From assembly GCA_023255285.1 (NCBI GenBank), contig JALRIY010000117.1:1-7033 (forward strand): DNA of 7,033 nt, given 5' to 3'. Both the position numbers and the translations under genes were made by a program. The notes under the pieces were generated by a model. The model did no database searches and was not told where the DNA came from. It saw nothing but the letters and a program-made list of their open reading frames with translations. This stretch comes from Algoriphagus sp. Its GTDB lineage: Bacteria > Bacteroidota > Bacteroidia > Cytophagales > Cyclobacteriaceae. Below, one piece after another: positions 1-5,102 of this stretch (positions are counted from its first letter, which is position 1; the number at the start of each line of letters is the position of its first letter).

Positions 1-1
1 T

Positions 2-280
2 ACCAATCTAATTCTGGATTATCGCTACGATGCAGAAGACGATCCGAATCGGTTTTACTACCGTTCTGATCATTACAATTTTGCCAAGTTCAACATCCCT
101 GTAATCTTCTTTTTTAATGGGGTACATGACGACTACCACCAAGTTACCGACACGGTAGACAAAATTGAATTTCCGTTGATGAGCAAACGTGCACATTTGA
201 TCTTCCACACTGCTTGGGACCTTGCAAATAGAGAGCAACGCACCCCAGTAGACGGAACCAATACCCGTACAGACCGATAA
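2..280 (+). CDS. M28-family metallopeptidase, C-terminal fragment
   Basis: The window opens inside this gene; 92 codons and the TAA stop are visible, read from base 2. The fragment contains RSDHYNFAKFNIPVIFFF (residues 21-38), then HDDYHQVTDTVDKI (42-55). This is the usual C-terminal end of zinc-dependent M28 aminopeptidase-like proteins: the RSDHxxF segment, then DYHxxxDTxDK, whose His (His46 here) is a metal ligand in the family. The last helix (about 58-75) is followed by a short polar tail ending in TDR. These enzymes are usually exported di-zinc peptidases that remove N-terminal residues or carboxypeptidase-like enzymes; the signal peptide and the other zinc ligands lie upstream of the window, so location and substrate cannot be judged. 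The stop codon lies inside the terminator palindrome, and the gene converges on the helicase gene. Family assignment is confident; exact specificity is not. Confidence 0.9.
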   Translation, partial: TNLILDYRYDAEDDPNRFYYRSDHYNFAKFNIPVIFFFNGVHDDYHQVTDTVDKIEFPLMSKRAHLIFHTAWDLANREQRTPVDGTNTRTDR

Positions 281-320
281 AGAAAGAGCCCGAAATTTCG
301 GGCTCTTTCTTTATTTTTTT
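277..320. terminator. Bidirectional intrinsic terminator (perfect palindrome)
   Basis: Bases 279-295 (aaagaaagagcccgaaa) are an exact inverted repeat of 296-312, and pairing continues through 277-278 with 313-314, a 38-base perfect palindrome. A T-rich run (TTTCTTTATTTTTTT, 306-320) follows the GC core on the + strand, and TTTCTTTAT follows it on the - strand. It therefore suits both the M28 gene (+) and the helicase gene (-), which converge here. It includes the last two bases of the peptidase stop codon TAA. Confidence 0.88.
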
Positions 321-325
321 CCAAC

Positions 326-343
326 TGAGAAGCTTAGTTCTCA
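326..343 (-). other. Small hairpin over the helicase stop codon
   Basis: TGAGAA (326-331) is an inverted repeat of TTCTCA (338-343), with a six-base loop (332-337) that contains the helicase stop codon (334-336). No T-run follows it on the - strand, so it is not a terminator by itself; it may stabilise the mRNA 3' end or be incidental. Confidence 0.3.
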
Positions 344-1701
344 GATTGCCCTCTATTCTTTTGATTTTTTGTCTTCAGCTGATTTCTATTTGGCTTTTTT
401 TGCTTTTTTCTCGCCTTTACTTTCTCTCCTTTGCCAATATTTTGCTTAGGCCGTTCTTTTTTCTCATGAAAAGCACCTTTGTAGTCTGGATTATCGCGCT
501 GTTTAAGTCGATCCAATTCCCGCTCGTATCCCTGTTTCTCTTCAAATGGTGTTGGTGGCACTTCCACACCATCAGGGATGGAAAGGGCTTCTACCTCCAT
601 TCGGATGAGCTCTTCAATTTTTTCAAAATGATATCCTTCTGCAGGGTTGACAAAAGTAATGGCCTTCCCTTCATTCTCTGCTCTTCCTGTACGCCCTATA
701 CGGTGAACATAATCTTCATAAATGAGGGGTACGTCAAAATTAATCACGTGGGAAACCAAGGTGACATCAAGACCTCGAGATGCTACATCCGTAGCAACTA
801 GGATTCGTACATCCCCCGCTTTAAAATCTTCCATGGAATTGATTCGTGTATTCTGGCCTTTATTGGCATGAATGACACGAATTTCCCCGAAATGCTTCCG
901 CTCCAGAAATGAATAAACAGACTCTGCATTTTTTCTACTTCGGGTAAAAATCATGGCTCGATTAATCTCCTCATTTTCGAGTAAATGTGCCAACAGATTA
1001 ATTTTGGTTTTAATATTAGGCACTTGGTATTTTACCTGGGCAATAGTCTCTGCCGTAGTCGCTGAGGGAGCTACTTCAACGCGCTCAGGAAACTCTAAAA
1101 ACTCTGCTGCTAAATGGTCAATTCGCCCCGAAAAAGTAGCTGAAAAGAGTAAATTCTGTCTTTTGGAAGGAATAATTTCTAAAATAGCTCGTATTTGCGG
1201 CATAAACCCCATATCCATCATCTTATCTGCCTCATCCAACACCATGGTTTTTAAATCTTTGGTATACAGGGCTCCCTTTCGGTACAAATCCATAAATCTA
1301 CCTGGCGTAGAAATCACCAAGTCCACACCTGCTTCAACTTGTTCGATTTGTGTTTTGGGCCCTAGCCCTCCATACAGACTTACGATTCGAAGACCGGTAT
1401 ATTTGGCTAAGTGCTGGGCAACTTCCTCAATTTGCATGACCAACTCCCGTGTAGGAGCCAATACCAAACCTCTGGGGTGCATGCCTTGGGCATACTTGAT
1501 TTTCATCAATAAGGGCAATAAATATGCTGCAGTTTTGCCGGTACCTGTCTGTGCAATCCCCAATACATCGTGCCCAGCTAGCGCTAGAGGAATGGTTTTT
1601 TCTTGAATTGGGGTAGGGTTTGTGAAGCCAGATTCAGTTATAGCATCGAGCAATTGTTTGTTTAGCTTGAAGGCATCAAATCCTTGCGGTTCATTGCTCA
1701 T
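334..1701 (-). CDS. DEAD-box ATP-dependent RNA helicase, RhlE-like
   Basis: 455 residues with all the helicase motifs in order: Q motif (Phe8, GF 25-26, PTPIQ 29-33), motif I AQTGTGKT (50-57), Ia PTREL (83-87), Ib TPGR (132-135), II DEAD (156-159), III SAT (187-189), IV IFTRS (251-255), V ATDVASRGLD (303-312), VI HRIGRTGRA (333-341). The two RecA-like domains cover roughly 8-205 and 215-365. The family unwinds short RNA duplexes using ATP in ribosome assembly, RNA decay and cold adaptation. After a linker, residues about 412-455 form a Lys/Arg/Asn/Gln-rich tail, probably disordered and RNA-binding, as is common in RhlE-type proteins of Bacteroidota. The start codon (1699-1701) sits eight residues before the Q-motif Phe, the usual spacing. 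No Shine-Dalgarno is visible. A single gene, with a -7 box about 50 bases upstream. The family is certain; the subfamily name is by resemblance. Confidence 0.96.
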   Translation of the reverse strand: MSNEPQGFDAFKLNKQLLDAITESGFTNPTPIQEKTIPLALAGHDVLGIAQTGTGKTAAYLLPLLMKIKYAQGMHPRGLVLAPTRELVMQIEEVAQHLAKYTGLRIVSLYGGLGPKTQIEQVEAGVDLVISTPGRFMDLYRKGALYTKDLKTMVLDEADKMMDMGFMPQIRAILEIIPSKRQNLLFSATFSGRIDHLAAEFLEFPERVEVAPSATTAETIAQVKYQVPNIKTKINLLAHLLENEEINRAMIFTRSRKNAESVYSFLERKHFGEIRVIHANKGQNTRINSMEDFKAGDVRILVATDVASRGLDVTLVSHVINFDVPLIYEDYVHRIGRTGRAENEGKAITFVNPAEGYHFEKIEELIRMEVEALSIPDGVEVPPTPFEEKQGYERELDRLKQRDNPDYKGAFHEKKERPKQNIGKGEKVKARKKQKKPNRNQLKTKNQKNRGQSEN

Positions 1702-1753
1702 TGGGTAGTGAGAGAAAAGTGTGAAATTTAAAAACGTACTGGTTTCAGACGTA

Positions 1754-1761
1754 CAAATATA
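1754..1761 (-). promoter_or_regulatory. Bacteroidota-type -7 promoter box for the helicase gene
   Basis: On the - strand this reads TATATTTG, an exact match to the Bacteroidota -7 consensus TAnnTTTG. It lies about 52 bases before the helicase start codon, giving a 5' leader of roughly 45 bases. I see no convincing TTG -33 element 17-23 bases further upstream, which lowers confidence. Confidence 0.5.
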
Positions 1762-1775
1762 CGCAAATCAACCCG

Positions 1776-1850
1776 GAATTCGTTGAAAAATGGGGCTACT
1801 CAGAGTTTTGAAAGGACAGTAATCGAATTCGGCTTGAAAAGTGAATTCGA
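1776..1850. repeat. Cluster of three GAATTCG repeats with an 8-bp inverted pair
   Basis: GAATTCG occurs at 1776, 1825 and 1843. The first two copies are each followed by a related stretch (TTGAAAAATG at 1783, and GC then TTGAAAAGTG at 1834), making an imperfect direct repeat 49 bases apart. The last two form an inverted repeat: TCGAATTC (1823-1830) against GAATTCGA (1843-1850) with a 12-base loop. The cluster lies just upstream of the helicase -7 box, so it could be a protein-binding region or a cruciform; function unknown. Confidence 0.45.
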
Positions 1851-1862
1851 CTAATTTACCTT

Positions 1863-1899
1863 AGGCTCCAAGCTTTTAAACAAGGAAGCCTCATTTTTT
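1863..1899 (+). terminator. Terminator-like hairpin with no obvious gene to terminate
   Basis: AGGCTCC (1863-1869) pairs with GGAAGCCT (1884-1891) with one bulged A, and CATTTTTT (1892-1899) follows. The form is that of a weak intrinsic terminator on the + strand, but no + strand gene precedes it: the region upstream is the promoter side of the divergent helicase gene. It could stop antisense transcription or end a small RNA, or be chance. Confidence 0.3.
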
Positions 1900-1917
1900 C
1901 ATGGAAATAAATGCACT

Positions 1918-1941
1918 CTGTCTTGCTCTAAAGAAAGACAG
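1918..1941. repeat. Inverted repeat over the tRNA promoter -33 region
   Basis: CTGTCTT (1918-1924) and AAGACAG (1935-1941) form a 7-bp inverted repeat with a 10-base spacer, covering the presumed -33 TTG of the tRNA promoter. Its position is that of an operator, but no known regulator site is recognised. Confidence 0.3.
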
Positions 1942-1953
1942 TCCTTACTTTTG
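1923..1953 (+). promoter_or_regulatory. Promoter of the His tRNA gene
   Basis: A TTG at 1923-1925 and TACTTTTG at 1946-1953 match the Bacteroidota -33 (TTG) and -7 (TAnnTTTG) elements with a 20-base spacer. Transcription would begin near 1960, about 35 bases before the mature tRNA 5' end, leaving a short leader to be removed by RNase P. Confidence 0.62.
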
Positions 1954-1993
1954 CAAACCAATTCGAAGAAAACTAAGAATTGGAAACCAAAAC

Positions 1994-2068
1994 GGTGATT
2001 GTAGCTCAGTTGGTTAGAGCGCTGGTTTGTGGATCCAGAGGTCGCCGGTTCGAGCCCGGTCTTTCACC
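1994..2068 (+). tRNA. tRNA-His (anticodon GTG)
   Basis: The cloverleaf can be drawn fully: T8-A9 at 2002-2003, D stem GCTC/GAGC (2004-2007/2017-2020), anticodon stem 2022-2026/2034-2038 with loop TTGTGGA and anticodon GTG (2029-2031), T stem 2044-2048/2056-2060 with loop TTCGAGC. An extra 5' G (1994) faces the discriminator C (2068), the G-1:C73 pair that marks histidine tRNAs. CCA is not encoded. Reading strictly, the acceptor stem has two U-U oppositions (1999/2063 and 2000/2062) and the anticodon stem one (2026/2034), so this copy is less perfectly paired than usual. The end coordinates could shift by one or two bases. Confidence 0.93.
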
Positions 2069-2069
2069 C

Positions 2070-2095
2070 AAAACCCCTCCTTGAGGGGTTTTTTT
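2070..2095 (+). terminator. Intrinsic terminator after the His tRNA
   Basis: AAAACCCCTC (2070-2079) pairs with GAGGGGTTTT (2083-2092) over a three-base loop, and the T run continues to 2095. It begins two bases after the tRNA 3' end, so the tRNA is a single-gene transcript separate from the thr operon. Confidence 0.88.
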
Positions 2096-2156
2096 ATAGC
2101 CTAGAATTTCATTTGGCATGCCATTTGCCCTGAAGTTGATTATTAAACCAACTGTT

Positions 2157-2297
2157 ATGTTTATCTTATTTCAATCTTCTCCGAAATTTCCGGTGGTAAA
2201 ACCGGTAAATATCCGGCAAATAAAAAATTACCTAAGTAAATTTGAAGAAGCCATTCGAACTTGTGAAGAATTACAGAAAGAGGCCATTCACTCTTAA
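2157..2297 (+). CDS. Possible small protein of 46 residues, unrecognised
   Basis: An ATG ORF of 46 codons ending in TAA. The product begins MFILFQSSPKFPVVK and ends in a charged, probably helical segment, FEEAIRTCEELQKEAIHS (residues 29-46). There is no Shine-Dalgarno, no membrane segment or signal peptide, and no family that I recognise. It lies between the tRNA terminator and the AT-rich thr leader. In favour of coding: the helical C-terminal half has a plausible amino-acid make-up. Against: small size, no clear promoter, and an open frame of this length is expected by chance. It could be a gene remnant or non-coding. Confidence 0.25.
   Translation: MFILFQSSPKFPVVKPVNIRQIKNYLSKFEEAIRTCEELQKEAIHS
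2190..2223 (+). repeat. Three degenerate 11-12 bp units beginning CCGG
   Basis: CCGGTGGTAAAA (2190), CCGGTAAATAT (2202) and CCGGCAAATAA (2213) follow one another with a spacing close to one helical turn. The first two CCGG cores also form a 5-bp hairpin (2190-2194/2201-2205). They fall inside the doubtful small ORF; helical phasing would suit a DNA-binding protein, but no known site is recognised. Confidence 0.3.
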
Positions 2298-2366
2298 TTT
2301 GTGGATTGCCTGGTAATTGAATTAGCTCCTTTTTTTGCGATTAAAATAAATTTTTCATTCTTTTTC

Positions 2367-2402
2367 TGAAAAAAGTGTAAAAAAAATCAACTTATTTTTT
2401 CA
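2367..2402. repeat. AT-rich inverted repeat
   Basis: TGAAAAAA (2367-2374) is an exact inverted repeat of TTTTTTCA (2395-2402), with further A and T runs between. It could be a bendable or easily melted promoter-upstream element of the thr operon; it is too AT-rich to be a standard terminator. Confidence 0.3.
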
Positions 2403-2457
2403 ATAGCTTGGCTATACCATTTTTTCAACTTAAGATTGTTAAGTCAACTAGTAGGCC

Positions 2458-2571
2458 ATGGTACGAGCAACCTATTTTTCTATTTTTATTTTATCATACC
2501 CAGTCCAAGGTATGGGGACTACTCTTTTTCGAATGCCTGTTGCCTGCACAGTTCCCACTATTACGGGGTAA
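2458..2571 (+). CDS. Candidate threonine-operon leader peptide (37 residues)
   Basis: An ATG ORF preceded directly by an in-frame TAG (2452-2454), so 2458 is the first possible start; in-frame ATGs at 2512 and 2533 would give 19 or 12 residues. The last 19 residues are MGTTLFRMPVACTVPTITG: five of 19 are Thr, and the last codons read ACT ATT ACG GGG TAA. The full ORF has six Thr and three Ile. A short, Thr/Ile-rich peptide directly before thrA is the classic layout of a transcription-attenuation leader, in which ribosome pausing at Thr or Ile codons reports charged-tRNA levels (known from thrL of enterobacteria). The stop codon lies in the loop of the hairpin at 2563-2576. No Shine-Dalgarno precedes the starts; AAGG at 2507-2510 is too close to the 2512 ATG. 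Chance is possible; the role is inferred. Confidence 0.42.
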   Translation: MVRATYFSIFILSYPVQGMGTTLFRMPVACTVPTITG

Positions 2572-2618
2572 CCCGTCGCTAACAGTAAGTACTCGCCCCT
2601 TTTGGCCGTTTCTAGGCC
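2563..2618 (+). promoter_or_regulatory. Candidate attenuator structures before thrA
   Basis: ACGGG (2563-2567) pairs with CCCGT (2572-2576) around a GUAA (GNRA-type) tetraloop, at the end of the Thr-rich leader ORF. The same G run (2565-2568) can instead pair with CCCC (2596-2599), which is followed by TTTT (2600-2603); that would be a mutually exclusive, terminator-like but thermodynamically weak form with a long loop. A further GGCC/GGCC hairpin (2604-2607/2615-2618) lacks a T tail. The arrangement resembles an attenuator, but I cannot point to a strong intrinsic terminator. Confidence 0.35.
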
Positions 2619-2651
2619 TAAATTAAAGTTTTCAGCAATCGAATTAATTCC

Positions 2652-5102
2652 ATGAAAATCCTCAAGTTTGGCGGCTCGTCCATCGCGACCCCAGAAAATA
2701 TCTACCAAGTATTCACCATTATTAAAGAGCAATTAATTCATAACGAATTAGCCATCGTCTTTTCTGCTTTTGGTGGGGTGACAGAAAATCTGCTATCCAC
2801 TGCTAAACTAGCTGGTGCTAGCGACCTAGCCTATCGGAAGGAATTAAATGCACTAGCAGATAGACACTTAAAGCTGGTACAGCAACTCATTGCTGTTCAA
2901 CATCAAGCTCGTGTAATGACCTTCGTGGAGGTTAGATTCAAAGAACTGGAGGACCTTTTCCATGGAATTTATTTAATCAAGGAAAATTCAGCCAAAACCT
3001 TAGATTATGTGGCCAGCTTTGGCGAGCGTTTGTCTACTTTCATCTTGGCAGAAGCCCTTTCTGGAATAGGTCTGCCAACTACATTTGTAGATGCTCGTGA
3101 TCTTATTCGCACCAACAACCGATTTGGTCAAGCACGCGTGGATCATCAAAAAACCACTGAGCTCATTAAAAACTTTTTTGCGCAGCATGATGGAACAAAA
3201 ATCATTACTGGATTTATTGCATCCACCGAAAATGGCGAGACTACGACTTTAGGTAGATCTGGTTCGGATTATACTTCTTCCATTTTTGCTAGCGCATTGG
3301 ATGCTACAGCATTAGAAATTTGGACAGATGTCTCTGGGGTTTTGACATCTGATCCAAATTTGGTCTATACTGCAATCACTATTCCGCACATTACCTACAA
3401 TGAGGCGATGGAACTTTCACACTTTGGGGCTAAAGTGATCTTCCCGGCGACCATACAGCCGGTAATGAAAAAGAATATTCCAATCTACATCAAAAACACC
3501 TTTGAGCCAGAGAATAAAGGCACGCTTATCAATGGAGACCCAAGTCAAGGTGGTTTGATTAAAGGAATAAGTTCCCTATCAGAAATTTCCTTGGTAACAG
3601 TTCAAGGCACGGGCTTGCTAGAAGAAGGGGCTGCATTGAGTCGAGTATTCAAGGCACTTGCTGAATCCAAAATAAAAATTATCCTTATTTCACAAGCCTC
3701 ATCCGAACACAGCATTTGTTTGGCAATTAAAACAGAAGAAACACCTTTGGCCAAAGAAGCATTAGAGAAGGAGTTTATCTACGAAATAAAATCTGGAGAG
3801 ATGGAAGATGTATCGCTGCTCCATGGTTTGGCTACACTAGCGGTAGTAGGCGAAAACATGAGGCAAAATCCAGGTGCTTCTGGCCGATTATTTCGTGCAT
3901 TGGGCCAAAACAACATCAATGTGGTGGCGATTGCACAAGGAAGTTCAGAATTAAACATATCTGCTGTCATCCCACAGGCAGACCTACAAAAAGCTTTGAA
4001 TGCTTTGCACGAAGCTTTTTTTCTTTCTGAAAACAAGGTTCTTCACGTGTTTTTGGTTGGTACAGGGCTAATTGGTACTGCCTTAATGAAAATGATCGCG
4101 CATCAACAACATAAACTAGTTCATGACAACGAGCTGGATATTCAAATTCATGGATTAGCAAATAGCCGGTTCATGGCATTCCATGAAGATGGATTTGACT
4201 TAAAGCAAGAGTACGTGTTGACTGAAAAAGATCAGCCAATGAATTTGGACACCTTCATCACCCAGATGGAAGAGATGAATTTTTCAAATTCAGTATTTGT
4301 GGATTGTACTGCAAGTCAAGAAGTGGCTGATCGATACGCACGCATTTTAGAGGCCAAAGTAGGGATCGTTACTCCCAATAAAAAAGCCAATTCTTCCTCC
4401 TTGGAAAATTACCGAATGCTAAAACGAATCGCCAAGCGTCGAGGAGTGAAATTCCTTTATGAAACCAACGTAGCAGCTGGTCTTCCAGTGATTAACACCT
4501 TACAAGATTTGATGCTGTCAGGAGATAAAGTAATTCGAATCGAGGCAGTACTTAGCGGTTCAATGAACTTTATATTCTCCACCCTAGAAAATGGCGCCCC
4601 TTTTTCAGAAGTCGTCCGGTTGGCTAAAGAGAAAGGGTATACAGAACCCGACCCTCGAGATGATCTGAGTGGAATGGATGTAGCAAGAAAAATACTTATT
4701 CTAGGCAGGGAAGCTGAGCAAGAACTTGAATTTGAAGACATTACTATTCAAAGCATGGTTCCTGCGGACTGCACAGACGCCAAATCGGTAATTGATTTTT
4801 TCGAAAAATTAAAAAAACATGATTCCAATTTTTCTTCCCTACTTGGTGAATCCAATGCGAAAGGAGAAAAATTGAGATTTATGGCAACTTTAGAAGGGGG
4901 AAAGGCAACCGTGGGTTTAAAATCGCTACCTGATTCTCATCCTTTCTCTACTTTGAAGGGGAGTGACAACATGATTTTATTAACTACTGACCGCTACAAT
5001 GATCGACCCATGATCATCCGCGGACCCGGAGCCGGGGCTGATGTAACTGCAGCTGGTGTATTTGCAGACGTGATTCGAATCGGTAACTACACCCGAGAAT
5101 GA
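2652..5102 (+). CDS. thrA: Bifunctional aspartokinase I / homoserine dehydrogenase I
   Basis: Fused enzyme for two steps from aspartate to threonine: phosphorylation of L-aspartate by ATP, and NAD(P)H reduction of aspartate semialdehyde to homoserine. Its 816 residues match the E. coli ThrA type (about 820). Kinase domain (1 to about 290): KFGGSS (5-10), FGERLST, GRSGSD (201-206), EIWTDVSGVLTSDP (222-235). Two ACT-type regulatory segments (about 310-460), the second with NINVVAIAQGSSELNIS, suggest feedback control by threonine. Dehydrogenase domain (about 465-816): nucleotide-binding GTGLIG (470-475), TPNKKAN (574-580), SGSMNFI (635-641), and EPDPRDDLSGMDVARK (665-680), where Asp676 and Lys680 correspond to the catalytic Asp and Lys of yeast homoserine dehydrogenase. 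GPGAGADVTA (791-800) closes it. The start is set by MKILKFGGSS; no Shine-Dalgarno. First gene of the operon; its stop overlaps the thrB start. Confidence 0.98.
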   Translation: MKILKFGGSSIATPENIYQVFTIIKEQLIHNELAIVFSAFGGVTENLLSTAKLAGASDLAYRKELNALADRHLKLVQQLIAVQHQARVMTFVEVRFKELEDLFHGIYLIKENSAKTLDYVASFGERLSTFILAEALSGIGLPTTFVDARDLIRTNNRFGQARVDHQKTTELIKNFFAQHDGTKIITGFIASTENGETTTLGRSGSDYTSSIFASALDATALEIWTDVSGVLTSDPNLVYTAITIPHITYNEAMELSHFGAKVIFPATIQPVMKKNIPIYIKNTFEPENKGTLINGDPSQGGLIKGISSLSEISLVTVQGTGLLEEGAALSRVFKALAESKIKIILISQASSEHSICLAIKTEETPLAKEALEKEFIYEIKSGEMEDVSLLHGLATLAVVGENMRQNPGASGRLFRALGQNNINVVAIAQGSSELNISAVIPQADLQKALNALHEAFFLSENKVLHVFLVGTGLIGTALMKMIAHQQHKLVHDNELDIQIHGLANSRFMAFHEDGFDLKQEYVLTEKDQPMNLDTFITQMEEMNFSNSVFVDCTASQEVADRYARILEAKVGIVTPNKKANSSSLENYRMLKRIAKRRGVKFLYETNVAAGLPVINTLQDLMLSGDKVIRIEAVLSGSMNFIFSTLENGAPFSEVVRLAKEKGYTEPDPRDDLSGMDVARKILILGREAEQELEFEDITIQSMVPADCTDAKSVIDFFEKLKKHDSNFSSLLGESNAKGEKLRFMATLEGGKATVGLKSLPDSHPFSTLKGSDNMILLTTDRYNDRPMIIRGPGAGADVTAAGVFADVIRIGNYTRE

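Larger units (their letters stand above)
2096..2651 (+). other. Long intergenic region between tRNA-His and thrA
   Basis: About 555 bases without an established gene. From left to right it holds a small palindrome (TGGCATGCCA, 2114-2123), a doubtful 46-codon ORF (2157-2297) containing three spaced CCGG motifs and a TAAATTTG box (2237-2244), a strongly AT-rich stretch (about 2310-2430), a short hairpin ACTTAA/TTAAGT (2428-2433/2439-2444), and a candidate threonine leader ORF with hairpins (2458-2618). I find no complete TTG plus TAnnTTTG promoter close to the leader, so the start of thr operon transcription cannot be placed. Confidence 0.7.

Noticed and set aside
346..801. A 151-codon hydrophobic + strand ORF opposite the helicase C-terminal part
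   Set aside because: Antisense shadow; the apparent membrane-like composition comes from reading the complement of Lys-rich codons (TTT/CTT) as Phe and Leu.
953..1606. A 217-codon + strand ORF opposite the helicase gene
   Set aside because: It lies fully antisense to a helicase with every motif intact; its translation has no recognisable domain and arises from codon bias of the opposite strand.
1901..2017. A 38-codon + strand ORF starting before the tRNA
   Set aside because: It runs through the tRNA promoter and ends inside the tRNA D arm, so it is not a plausible gene.
1994..2100. tRNA gene as an integration (att) site for a mobile element
   Set aside because: No integrase gene, no repeat of the tRNA 3' end within the window, and the flanks are housekeeping genes.
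2408..2626. A 72-codon + strand ORF before thrA
   Set aside because: It is in another frame from the Thr-rich leader ORF, has no domain, no ribosome-binding site and no clear promoter; its Phe/Leu richness reflects T-rich DNA.
2440..2651. A T-box or known riboswitch before thrA
   Set aside because: I find no T-box consensus, nor a recognisable lysine, SAM or cobalamin riboswitch core; a leader-peptide mechanism fits better.
2472..2732. An 86-codon - strand ORF overlapping the thrA start
   Set aside because: It overlaps the conserved thrA N-terminus antisense and shows no family resemblance.
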